Shown: positions 35,561 to 46,711 of the stretch, one piece after another
Numbering within the stretch: the first letter of the stretch is position 1
Layout: each line of letters opens with the position of its first letter
Assembly: GCA_010015745.1 (NCBI GenBank)
Contig: ML978161.1
Coordinates: 548,024-612,023, forward strand
Length of the DNA: 64,000 nt
Source: Setomelanomma holmii
Taxonomy: Eukaryota > Ascomycota > Dothideomycetes > Pleosporales > Phaeosphaeriaceae
Direction: 5' to 3'
Made by a program: the position numbers and the translations under genes
The notes under the pieces: generated by a model
What the model was told of the DNA's origin: nothing
What the model saw: the letters and a program-made list of their open reading frames with translations, nothing else
The model's database searches: none

Positions 35561-35721
35561 ACGCGCACGATGCTTGTACATACCAGAGAATAACGGCGTC
35601 AGAGGAGTTTGGGAAGAGTACCCAAGCATGCGTCATGAGCATTGCATGTGAAGCACACTCGAATAAGATACCATTTGACAACCTATACACATTGCTACAC
35701 TGTATCCTGCGTCAAACTCCA

Positions 35722-37144
35722 CTAATTTACCTCGATAGTCTGCACCGCATCCTGATACCGCATCGCCAATTGCGGCGCCGGCAACGGCGCAGGAACCTCC
35801 TTGATACTCGCCGGCTCCACATAATCCCTATACCCATTGACTCTGAGCCTTAATTTCCTGCTCTCAGCATACACGACCCTGCGCATGCGATTTGTGCTGC
35901 CAAGCGGCTGGTGCTCCTTGAGCCCGTGCCAGCTGTTAACGGTGATGCGGTCGTCCCACCATGTGCGGAACTCGGGGAGCCAGGAGTCTTGGGGGTCGAA
36001 CTCGAGGGTGGCGAGTTGTTCGAAGGGGTATTTCTTGGGGTCCCATTCGATGCCGATGTCATCGACGGGCTGTTCGGTGAGGTCTTGGAGGACTTGGGCG
36101 CTGGTGGAGTTAGCTTGTGTGTTTTCGTGTCTAGTGGAAAAAGAGGGGGTTGGATGGGCGTACCAGAAGGAGTATGTTACCTTGTTCTTGAGGTGGAATG
36201 TGCGTACGTTTTGGCTGATGATGTTGATGGGATCGGATTCGGAGATTTCGGAATCGACGACAGCTTTTTGGGCGTCGCCGAGGGGAAACACGCCGTATTT
36301 TGCGACGTAATCGCCGTGTCGGTAGGCGGCTTGGGAGTATTCGGGCATTGCGACCACTGAGTGGGGTGTTAGCTTGGATACCGAAGTGATGAGGGGACTT
36401 GGGTTGAGGCAAGACGTACTGTGTTGACGAGGTAATTGCCCGCCCAACGTAGCAACATCCGCATCCACCCTCTTACTCTGCTCTTCCGCAAACTTGGGCA
36501 AATCATTCCAATTCCTCTCCAAACTATCAGCAATGTCGTACGTTGTCTGTGGGTCCCTAAGCTCCAAGATCGGATAATTGTTAAACGTCCAATCCTGCGT
36601 CTTCTTATCTTCACCCCAGATCTTCTCGCCCTCGACGCCAAAGATCTTCATCCCAATGCCGCGCGGGGCGGGCGCACAGTCGGGCACAATTTTGGGCGTG
36701 AGAGAGGAGTAGCGCATGATTACGTCGTAGGAGCCGGGTTTCTTGAACATGCCTTGGGCGAGGTGCTCGGGAAGATTGTCATGGACGATGAATTTGCCCA
36801 TTACGCACTTTCACTCAAGTCAGCGTTCATGCGAAAGATACATTCAGGTAGAGAATTGTTAGACATACGCCCTGCGTCTTCAAATGCGTGCCTCGTAAGC
36901 AGTGCATATGCTCGTTGAAATTCATCATCTGGAAGCGATTGAATTGATCGGAAACTTCCTTGATCTTCTCAGCCTCGCCAGGTTGGATTGTCTCGACGCC
37001 TGGAGCGTCCCATTTGATGTATGTTCCTGGTGCTTTCTTGTCCTGGCCCCCTGCCTTGACCGTCCCGCTTGGCACCTTGCCATTGTGGATGTTTTGGATG
37101 CGGTGGTGGCCCATGGGACAAGTTTCGATTTTGGTGCCGTTCAT
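35722..37144 (-). CDS. Catalase-like heme protein
   Basis: Exons (high to low): 37144-36869, 36807-36420, 36356-36164, 36100-35722; 411 aa. It belongs to the small catalase-like group. Landmarks: EHMHCLRGTHLKTQG, with the distal Arg-x-x-His pair (R84, H87) of catalases; FIVHDNLPEHLAQGMFKKPG; VIMRYSSLTP; and PRGIGMKIFGVEGE. I do not see the classical proximal R-x-F-x-Y-x-D-T heme-tyrosine motif near the C-terminus, so true catalase activity is uncertain; peroxidase or lipid-hydroperoxide chemistry is possible. Intron 3 (36101-36163, 63 nt) has a GCTAAC branch site but is also open in frame, so a 21-residue insert could be retained. Intron 1 ends in AAAG. The frame is open upstream without a Met, so an extra 5' exon cannot be excluded. 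Confidence 0.75.
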
Positions 37145-37944
37145 GTTGACGTCGAAGTTTGGTTGTCGCAGATGGTAGGTACAATGACTCCCTCGAATTG
37201 CTCAAGCAGGCTGAAGGTTTAGAACGTCGTTATAAAGCGCCGCAAACAGCTCTTTTGCACCCCCGCAACGTTTCCTAGCTTCCATCTTGCCGACCGTCGT
37301 GCCTCCGATGATGGTCTCCCCACAAGTCCAGATCTGGTTGCTTGGTTGATAATGCGGGGTAGTGCGGCCGTGGTCTAAGATTTCAGTTTCTCCAAGTTCG
37401 CAGTGGTGTCGGAAGGCCCTCCGCAAGATAGATCTCGTTCCCGATGGATCGCACCAGTCTGTTTCGGGTGGAATGCGATTTGTGCGTGGCCAATGAAACT
37501 GGTGACGATTACTGGCGCCAGTATGCCGCTTTAGTGCTGCCATCGCGTGATTCGCTGAATGCGGGGTATGATTTGGAAGAAGACGATCATCGTAGTGATG
37601 TGCGCGATGGGTGTGTGTGAGGCGTGTGTGCAGCGAACTGGAACATCTAGCGCGTGGGTTCGGTTATGTAGACGGACAGCCTTGCTCTGTGTTGCCAATG
37701 AAGGAATTGACACGGAAACCTCAGGCAACTAAAAAGGTGCCCCTGTCTTCGAGGCAGTCCAGCGAGTACGCGAGGTGCTCTCATCCATATACGACCCTTC
37801 TAACCTGATGCCTTCCACGACTCATCAAAAAGGAGAAAACATGCTGACCAGAAGTCCTGGCATCCTTTGGCAGCCTCTGGCTGTTCGCATCGAGCTCAAA
37901 TCGATCGGCGGCGGTTTGTTCGTGGGCCGTAATTATTATTGGCT
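37145..37944. other. Intergenic region
   Basis: Upstream of the catalase-like gene and downstream of the RWD gene, both minus strand. The frame at 37202-37543 has no domain; it could include an unrecognised 5' exon of the catalase-like gene. Confidence 0.4.
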
Positions 37945-38664
37945 TCACCTGATGCCCACAGCTTGCAAGAACTCTTCTTTCTGCTCCTGTAGTCCTGGCT
38001 TTCCACTTTCGCAGTCAACATGCTTGACCACTTCAGCCATAGTCTCCACCTCTTTCACGCCTTTGCCGTGTGCAAAAATCCAGAGTCGTTCATCATCGTA
38101 CCGGACCTGGAAAGCCTGCCAATTCTCTGCTTTCAGGGTGTTGACGTGCTCGGTCACTGCTGCCGTGGGCCCGCTGAAGATCATGATGCCTGGGTAGCCA
38201 GGTTTGGTGATGCCGGATATGGCAGTCGTAGATATCGCTAATTTGCGCTTCGTGGTAGCGAGTAGGTGGTGGAGCCAGATAATGACAGTCTTGGAAGGTT
38301 TAGATTCCGATGGAGAGTCTGGTGTATTGAGTGATGTGGATCGTTGAGCGGCGCAGTGCTCCTCCAACACTTGCTGAAAGGCCGCCATGAAGGTATCAAG
38401 CACTTCCTCTCCATCTGATAGATTTAGATCATTGATGGCGACCTTTGTTTTCGCACGCAAGTCCGTCTTGTCTGCGTCAATCGCGGCGATGATGTCTGGC
38501 CATCCAGAATCTGGGTATGTATCCGGTAATCTCAGTTGAAGCGTGGCGCCCTCTTGAGTGAACTTTAATTCTCGAGCTTCGGGACTGTAGCTGATTTGAT
38601 CAGGATACATTGCAACAAGTAGCTCCAGTTCCATATCAAGGCGACCTGGCTGAGGCTCTGACAT
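37945..38664 (-). CDS. RWD-domain protein, RWDD2-like
   Basis: A single-exon gene of 239 aa. The N-terminal RWD domain (about residues 8-110) begins RLDMELELLVAMYPDQISY and contains the YPDSGWP motif (YPxxxP), typical of ubiquitin-E2-like RWD folds that mediate protein contacts. The C-terminal half (WLHHLLATTKRKLAI, then GYPGIMIFSGP) matches the DUF1115 domain found after RWD in RWDD2 proteins. No enzymatic role is known. Intronless, unlike most neighbours. Confidence 0.85.
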   Translation of the reverse strand: MSEPQPGRLDMELELLVAMYPDQISYSPEARELKFTQEGATLQLRLPDTYPDSGWPDIIAAIDADKTDLRAKTKVAINDLNLSDGEEVLDTFMAAFQQVLEEHCAAQRSTSLNTPDSPSESKPSKTVIIWLHHLLATTKRKLAISTTAISGITKPGYPGIMIFSGPTAAVTEHVNTLKAENWQAFQVRYDDERLWIFAHGKGVKEVETMAEVVKHVDCESGKPGLQEQKEEFLQAVGIR

Positions 38665-39662
38665 GATGACTGCGGGACCTGCCTAGAGTTGCAAGGGTAC
38701 GATGCAGGACTGCGGGATTTCTCTTCGGTCAGTTATCTGGCTCGATGCGACTTGCGATTGACCATGTGCTCTTAACTTCTCCGTGAGACGTATGTTTTCA
38801 TAAGAGCACTAAGCATCGATTTTATCTTTGTGACGATGGTGGCATTGACTTCGTTGGTGTTGCTTGTAATGTGGCTCAATCGTCAAACAGCGCGATTTCC
38901 ACTCCCGTAATCAGTCCGTGCACACAACACCATCTCATTAATGGGACTGGGCTAGAGGCTACAGGAATGTGAGTGCTGAGAAGGGAGGCCTCCGATTTCA
39001 TTGTATCAATCTCCAAGAGGATGGCCAGGCCATCGGGAAGCAGGCCTACATATATGGCATGTCATCTGTTCCCCGGGTGATTGTGATAAGACGGCGCACC
39101 AAGCTGGGAGCGCGCGTGCCTTGCAACCACAACTGGAAGGAGCAGCCTGGAACAGTACCTGCCAAATGTTTCGAGCGCACTAGTAGGCAGATATGACACG
39201 TTGAACACTCAATGCCCTCATGGCAGGACAGTCGCGGTGTCATGAGTGATGCATCGAAGGGTAAGCTGTGAATCCAAAACCACTAGTTCGCCCTTTTGCG
39301 GCTAGTCGTTACGCGGGCGGGTCGCGCTTGGTCTCTCTGTGTGCAGGACGCTGGGGATGGAGTGCCAACCACCTCAGACCAGCTCAATGGCCTCAAAGAA
39401 CGCCTGACTATTCCCTTCTTTGCACCACACCGCCGCCAAACAAAAAGTGTACGCTCGTGTGTAAAGCCGTTCCTCCCAGACCTCTCATCGCCCAGCTACT
39501 CCGCTCACTTCACCAAGCCGCTCCCCAGCAACGCACCGCTTGGCTTCAACGATCGACCGGCCATACCTAACGTAGCCTAAAGCCATCGCCCACAATTGTA
39601 CCGTTTGCCGTAACGAGTCTACACCTCTAGTTGACGGCTGATGAGCCGTATCAGCCACCAAG
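38665..39662. other. Intergenic region between divergent genes
   Basis: About 1 kb between the RWDD2-like gene (-) and CAC2 (+). Overlapping plus-strand frames at 39268-39580 have no domain. Presumed promoters. Confidence 0.5.
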
Positions 39663-42188
39663 ATGAAGGCTGCTCCGCTGCTGGTGTCCTGGCACAACGA
39701 GAACGCTCCCATATACTCGGCCCACTTCGAGCCTCATAGCAAGGGACGCCTGGCGACAGCGGGCGGCGATAATAACGTTCGGGTATGGAGTCTATGGAAC
39801 CTAGTGACCAGACAATGCTGACAAACAACAGCTTTGGAGCGTCGAGATCAATGGCGAAGAGCGAAAGGTCACATACTTGTCCACCCTCGTCAGACATACA
39901 CAGGCTGTCAACGTCGTGCGATGGTGTCCACGAGGTACGCAAACCAGCCCCAGAAGATAATACGGGCACTAACACAGCTCAGGTGAACTGCTAGCGAGCG
40001 CGGGGGACGACGGCAACGTCCTCCAATGGGTTCCAGACGACAACGCAACGACACACACAAACTTTGAGGAGGGGCTGGAAGACAAAGAAACATGGCGAGT
40101 CAAGTCCATGTCAAGGTCGATAGGATCAGAAATATACGACCTCGCCTGGTCTCCAGATGGCGTCTTCTTCATCACAGGCAGCATGGATAACATTGCCCGC
40201 ATCTACAATGCTCAGACAGGTACAGCCCAACATTGAACACACGACCAATAATCCTCTTACTCAACGTCATCCAGGGCAAATAGTACGGCAGATTGCCGAG
40301 CACAACCACTACGTCCAAGGCGTAGCATGGGACCCGCTGAATGAATACATCGCAACGCAATCATCCGATCGGTCCGTCCACATTTACACACTGAAGACCA
40401 AGGACGGTCAATTCTCCCTCGCGCAGCATAGCAAAGTGACCAAGATGGATTTACCGGCTCGCCGAGTCTCATCGAACAGCCCAGCACCTCCTGACTTTGG
40501 TGGACGAGCATCGTTTGTCGCAGATTCAAATCTTGCCATTGGGTCTCCTGTTCCCTCCATGCCAGGCACTCCGCAGTCGTTGGCATTGCCCGCGATGCAC
40601 CCGCCGCCGACATCTCACAGCCGCCGTTCTTCCTTTGGCTCGTCACCTTCCATGCGTCGGTCTGCTTCGCCAGCACCGTCAATGCCATTACCCGCCGTCA
40701 TGCCCAACTCTCCTAGCTTGAACAGCATTGGCACACTTGGCGTTCGAAACGCACCCATCTACTTCAACGAGACACTCACATCCTTCTTCAGACGCCTGAC
40801 GTTCGCCCCAGATGGAAGCCTGTTATTCACACCAGCTGGACAATACAAAGCGTTGCACCCTTCAATCAGCGACGGGAAACCGATAGAAGATATCACGAAC
40901 ACGGTCTATATCTATACTCGCGCTGGTCTTAACAAACCACCCGTAGCTTTCTTGCCTGGACACAAGAAGCCATCAGTAGCTGTGCGCTGCTCTCCAATAT
41001 ACTACACCATACGCCAGAGCGCACAGCCGACGAGACAAATCACCATCGACACCTCGCACGATGATGATATTCCATCCTTGCCAGAGCCATTTATGCCGTC
41101 AAAGCCACCGACATCGCATTCTTCGATGGACCCTCCACCCTTCACCAGCGCGCCTTCGCCATCACCAAGCATGTCAGCGCCATCACCCAAACCAGCCGAT
41201 CTCGACAACGGCGCGCCTGTTCCACCGCCTGCTGGGCCCACCCCGGCGTTCAGTCTACCATACCGTATGATATACGCAGTAGCGACACAAGATGCTATTC
41301 ATATTTACGATACACAACAGCAAAAGCCGTTGTGTATTGTTAGCAACTTACACTTCGCGACTTTCACAGACATCACATGGTAAGCGGCAATGACGTTCGT
41401 TTCAGATCAATCGCTGACAATCGTACAGGTCTAATGATGGTTCTACATTATTAATGACCTCTTCTGATGGCTTCTGTTCAGCTGTGACATTTGCGCCCGG
41501 CGAGCTGGGAGAGAGGTATACTGGTCCTCTGGCTACGCACGGCCGCCCACATCATACGCCAGCTGCCATCAACACAACCGCAACGCCGTCGAACCACTCG
41601 ACTCCTACACCTACGCCGACAACGGGAAGCATGTCGGCGACTGCGACAGCAACTGCACCACCAATGCAGCGGCAGCCATCGGCAGGTTTCCCAGCCTCGC
41701 CAAGCTCATTCATTCCTGCGCGACCCGGAAGCCCTACACGGAGCAATTCAGTATCAAGCATTGCTACCGCGGCCTCCTTTGCTCCGAGCGCAGGCGATCA
41801 GATTTCCATGAACGCCCCCACACCAGCTATGTCTTCTGTCCCTAGCTTAGCAGCAACGAATTCAGGCCCAGTACCGATGTGGACGCCGCCGCTCACCCCC
41901 GCGCATGGACACGGCGGGAGCCACAGTGCTAGCAGCTCTGTGAGCGGCATTCCCAACATCAGCAACTTGGGACGAAGAGAGAGTGAGAGGAGCGAGTCCG
42001 ATCGAGATGATGCATTGTCCGGCTCGAAGAAGCGGGACCTCCAGCCAGTGCCCGAAGTAGAAGAAGGGAGGGACAGTAAGAAGAGGAGGATTGCGCCCGT
42101 ACCAGTGTCGATGGGCGCCGAGAGTGATACCGCGATTGCGAGCACCGAGGAGAATACGCCCACTGCACAAACGCCTGTGCAGCAGTAG
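39663..42188 (+). CDS. CAC2: Chromatin assembly factor 1 subunit B (Cac2/p60), WD40 protein
   Basis: The middle subunit of CAF-1, which deposits H3-H4 on replicating DNA. Exons: 39663-39782, 39832-39934, 39983-40219, 40275-41379, 41429-42188; 774 aa. WD40 blades are clear: NAPIYSAHFEP...LATAGGDNNVRLW, TQAVNVVRWCPRGELLASAG, EIYDLAWSPDGVFFITGSMD and HYVQGVAWDPLNEYIATQSS, then RRLTFAPDGSLLFTPAG, VAVRCSPIYY, YAVATQDAIHIYD and FTDITWSNDGSTLLMTSSDG. Two long Ser/Pro-rich inserts interrupt the propeller (around residues 230-310 and 410-480). The C-terminal 200 residues are low complexity and end with KKRRIAPVPVSMG, resembling the conserved CAF-1B tail segment. About 150 aa longer than human p60, mainly through the inserts. 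Confidence 0.93.
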
Positions 42189-42957
42189 TCGCCATGGTTC
42201 GCGCTTTTATTCATTGTTGTTTGCTCGAAACGCATTTGAGCACGGCGTTAAGGTTATTAGATTCTATTACCATGGCGACATCGTTGATTTCGGTAACTGT
42301 ACAGCGGCCTTCCTTGGTCTCCGGCGTTTGTTGTGGGAACGAACATTTTTGCAATCATATGATACGAGCTTTACCTTCATGGAGTACGTGTCCTCACATT
42401 CACAAGATAGTCAAGATGCAATTCAACGGATCTCAAAGAGTCTCACATCACCCCGAGCAACCAGGCATCCCACCCACGCCTCGGTTTCTTCACTTATGAG
42501 GAGTCTCCACAGAAATTGTGGTCGGCTGAGAGCCGACAACACGTTTTTATCATGCATTGCGCTTGAGTACCTCCCTCATTGGGCCACCGCGTGTTCCAAG
42601 ATACCAAGAGACGATCTACACCCGAATTGCTGGTTTTGCTGCACGCAGCCGTACCGTAGATTCCGGCCAATCAACGGGTACGTAACCCGCCAATGACGTC
42701 CACTTTCCCTGAGTTGATCCTCAACCTCTGCGCGCAAAGCGTGGGCGGGCTACGACAAGACATTGGGCGGAACAGTGTTACCGGTAGATGAAATCTTACC
42801 TGCCTCTCGCGTTGCCCCCGCTTGTTGTTGTTTTGTTTTCCTCGTCGATCAAGAGCTAAGTTGAGTGTCGTGTGCAACGTGAACACCAAACGTACCCAAC
42901 AGCAGCATTGCATCGGCACCTCAGTACCTGCGGGACAAAGCGTTGACACTTAACACA
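42189..42957. other. Intergenic region
   Basis: Between CAC2 and the MFS gene. A 201-codon plus-strand frame at 42091-42696 starts inside CAC2 in another phase and has no domain, so I do not call it a gene. Confidence 0.5.
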
Positions 42958-44883
42958 ATGGAGGACTCGAGCAAATACAACGAGAAAAAAGCGGTGCAGG
43001 ATCATGATGTCGAGGGTCAGACTGTTATCAGCGACGATGCGACTAGTATTGGCAAGGGCGACATTCTGCAATTGGAGCATACGGACCCGGTCCTCAATGC
43101 TAAGATGCATCTCATCAACAACGCCATCGATGAGATAGGATTCACCGTGCGTATACCCAGCATTCTAGCTTCACGTTGGACGTTTGCTGACACACGACCA
43201 GACATATCAATGGAAGCGTAGGACTAACACCCAGCCTGCCGCGATATAGACTTGCTGACCTGGCCAAGTCTTCGTCCTCAATGGCTTCGGCTACGCAGTC
43301 GACTCGCTCATCCTGCTCATTCAGTCCATTATCGCCGGCCAAGCTGCTCTCGAGTTCTACCCCGGTTACCCCAATGGTCTGACCATCGCAGCATACGCTG
43401 GTATGCTGGTTGGCGCGCTGTTCTGGGGCTTGACGGCTGACATCATGGGACGCAAGATCGCCTTTAATGTATCGCTGCTGATCTGCAGTATCTTTGCGAT
43501 TGTTGCCGGTGCTGCTCCGAACTGGGAGGTGCTGGGGTTGTTCGTGTGCTTGAGTGCGTTCGGTGGTGGAGGGAATTTGGTACTAGACACTGCGGTGTTC
43601 TTGGAGTATTTGCCCAGTGAGTATGAAGAGTACGCGACAGGCGTGTCATTTGTTGACGAGAACAGGCTATCGTCAGTGGATGTTGACTCTTATGGCGGCG
43701 TGGTGGGGTGAGACTCTTCCTCCTTCGCTCACGAACAAGTGGCCATGAAGAGGTGGAATACTAATTTAGATGCACAGGCATCGGTCAACTCATCGCGGGC
43801 TTCTTCGCTTGGGCCTTCATCCCCAACTACTCTTGCCAGGATCCCTCGGTCTATCCCGATGCCGAGCCATGCACCAAGTCTAACAACCAAGGCTGGCGTT
43901 ACGTCTGGTATGCCTCTGGCTCGCTTGTCTTCATCATGTCTATTCTCCGCATCACCGTCATCCGACTCAAAGAAACACCCAAATTCTTGGTCGGCGAGGG
44001 CAGAGACGCCGAATGCGTCGAGACCTTGCAATGGATCGCGAACAAATACAACCGCCCGTGCTCTCTGACGCTCGAGGCAATGCAGGCGTGCGGAACGACA
44101 GATACACGTACCAGCCAAGGGAAGTGCAAATGGGGTCTCGGAGGCGTGTGGACGCACATCAAGGGCTTGTTTTTGACGCGCCGTATCGCCGTGTCTACTT
44201 CGCTCATCTGGTTGTCCTGGACTCTCATCGGATTGGCTTACCCGCTCTACAACGTCTTCCTACCCGCGTATCTATCAAGCCGTGGCGCGGCCTTTGGGGA
44301 GCCTAGTCCATATATCACATGGCGGAACTATACCCTGGTTAACTTCAGCGGTATCTGGGGCCCCGTGCTAGCAGGCTGGATGTGCGGAACGAAACTGGGT
44401 ACGTGATGTCAATATACGAACTGCTTGTGAAGCACACACTGACTTCGCACCTCTACTTCTACAGGTCGCAAGTATACTATGGTTATCGGCGCTCTGGTCA
44501 CCATGGCATTCTTCTTTGCGTACACGCAGGTCTGGACAGCGACGCAGAATGTGGCGTTCACATGCATCATCAATTTCTGTCTGAATGTCTATTATGGCAC
44601 GTTGTACGCGTATACGCCTGAAGTGCTGCCGAGTGCGCATCGTGGAACAGGTAATGGGATTGCGATTGGATGCAATCGCATCATGGGAGTTTTGAGCGCG
44701 GTCATTGCGACGGTGTCAGATGTAAGTCCTACTTGTGCGAGTTTTAAGGCAGGAAGGATATGAGCTGACATGTCACAGACTGGGACTGCCGTACCTATCT
44801 ATATTTGCGCAGCGCTGTATATCTTCATGGCGGGCATTGCGGCTATCTTTCCATTTGAGCCGTATGGGAGGCGCAGTTCTTAG
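42958..44883 (+). CDS. MFS transporter, SV2/SVOP-like sugar or organic-acid porter type
   Basis: A twelve-span plasma-membrane carrier, 525 aa. Exons: 42958-43146, 43202-43217 (16 nt), 43269-43616, 43666-43707 (42 nt), 43778-44398, 44465-44721, 44779-44883. Landmarks: IDEIGFT|TYQWK|LFVLNGFGYAVDS, the MFS loop motif ADIMGRKIAF, YLPSYRQWMLTLMAAWWG, then RLKETPKFLVGEGRD at the central loop and TPEVLPSAHRGTGNGIAIG. These resemble fungal SVOP-like permeases; the substrate cannot be predicted. The 16-nt exon and CAAG acceptor of intron 2 are required to keep the conserved QWKLFxLNGFG stretch. The stop follows shortly after the last span (FEPYGRRSS). Confidence 0.88.
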
Positions 44884-45155
44884 GCACAACACTCACTCGG
44901 CTTGGTGGGGGAAGTGGCCATGTCTCGGATGTTCAAGCGGGGAGTCTCGCTGGAGAGTGCGAGGTTGGACTTTTGTGTTTGATACCCAGCCTCTACACCA
45001 TCTGGTGCTAGCGACGGAGGTTCAATTGCCTTCAGCGTAGAAAGACTCATCATAGTCTTCTCAAATTCTGATGGACAGAGACTGACGACGATTCCTCTGG
45101 TCTCGAAATCGACATCTTCCGCATCGTCTCCACGGCTCCCCTCATCTTTTGCACA
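44880..45155 (-). other. Weak acidic open frame overlapping the MFS 3' end
   Basis: About 91 codons from an ATG at about 45155, reading MEACAKDEGSRGDDAEDVDF and ending CCA. Composition is acidic and somewhat protein-like, but I recognise no domain, it overlaps the end of the MFS gene on the opposite strand, and no upstream exon is evident. It may be a decayed gene fragment or chance. Confidence 0.15.
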
Positions 45156-46711
45156 TGCTTCCATGTCATCGTACGTAAATCCATCCTCATCGACAACCAC
45201 GGTTCAGCACTCAGCCGCGTGTCATAAATCGTCATGCGATCCAAAATTTATGCAATGGTAGTGCGCGCAATCCATGATGACCTGCCTGTACAACTCCGAA
45301 TAGCTCATTCAGGCCACTGAGCTGGCTGAGTCGACGGTAGTCAGCTCAGCTACGTCCCTTCACAGCCAGTGCACCCAAGTACCTCTTATGAGATAAGCTG
45401 TTGAATGGCGAAGAAGCTTACTTCAGCGCAATGAGTTCAGAACTTTCTCAATGTCCATTGGTCGTAATTGCTGATATCATATTCATGCTGGCGTTTGCAT
45501 CTTGCCTTGGGCTTGCCTGATGTTCTGTTTGTTTCCTCGCTCTGTGCCGGATCGTCGCAGCCCCAACCTCGTGCAACAGCAAACTCGACCGCACACGAGC
45601 TAAGCGAAGCAAGCGTCCCATCTCTCGGGATGCGCGATCACCATGGACCACCGGGCTGAGCGTGCTGGTGTTGGTGCTGGCGCTGGCGCACATGTTCGGC
45701 CCGCAAAGTGCATGTTGGAATGTCGCCGGCGGCGTATTTGTATTCATGGCGAAACACTCAAGCAACCGTGGAAGAGACTTGCAGTTGGCTGGTAGCGAGC
45801 GTGTCTCGAACGCAAGAGTAGATTGTTTGCGCGTGGTCGCTGTGCGGCCCTGGTGCCTTAGTCAGGTGTGTCAGCGACCGAGATGCAGGACCGCACGGGC
45901 AGGGCACTGTTGGTGGTGCAGTCGAGACATGCTCAGCACCCATCAGCGCATCGTGTGGACGACGCCTGGAGGTTCTGGGCTCGTGGACAATCTGCAGCTG
46001 AGGGGAGAGAGGCTGCGGGCCATGCCGACTCCATGTCCATCTCCACGGACAGCGATTCGGCTCTGCAGCGTCTAGGCTGCACAGGGCATGGTGGTGAGAT
46101 CTGGAACGTGGGCCACTGCGAGGAAGAACCCTGCCGGCGTTCGCTGGGGCCCGGCGATGTCAACCCTATGGCCGCAGCGTGGTGGCAGCTGATGGAGCGA
46201 GCGGACGATATAGTCAAGCCCCACACCACATCACCGCAGAAAAGTCTCCTGTTTCGCTGCGAAAGCAAGACACACCATCAGTCGTCGTTCCATTACTGAG
46301 CCGCGCCCGGTTCCGCAATCATACGCCCCATCCGCGCGCTCATCTCCCCCGGCAACAACCCCTGTCGCTCCTTCGACTGTATTCAAGCCTTACCTTCCCT
46401 TCACCTGCTGGCTCTGTGCTGTCGCTGCTTCACTGGACCACGTTCAGCTTCATTGTTTGAGCATATTGCGTGGCCGGAAAACAAAGGGGCGTCGCACAGT
46501 CTGTCGAGTGGTCCGTTTTCGAATGAGCAACATCAAGCCACCACCACCCCGACAATAGCTCCATGCACCGCATCCGTACGGCATGACCGACCTGGACGCA
46601 CGCGAAAAGGTCAGGCCAAGCAGCTGCAAACGATTGACCTACTGAGACGCCCGAGTCATTTCAATTGATTCTTTTCTGACCAACACACCTAAGTCACACC
46701 GAACCATCAAC
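44884..46711. other. 1.8-kb intergenic region
   Basis: Between the MFS gene and the PH-domain gene, same orientation. Plus-strand open frames at 45662-46075 and 45868-46299 have no domain. The last 400 bp are pyrimidine-rich on the + strand, as is common in front of fungal genes. Confidence 0.45.

Noticed and set aside
39268..39580. Two overlapping plus-strand frames upstream of CAC2
   Set aside because: No domain, no start context, and they end before the clear CAC2 start; treated as promoter DNA.
42091..42696. 201-codon plus-strand frame after CAC2
   Set aside because: Starts inside the CAC2 coding region in another phase; no domain; no splice support.
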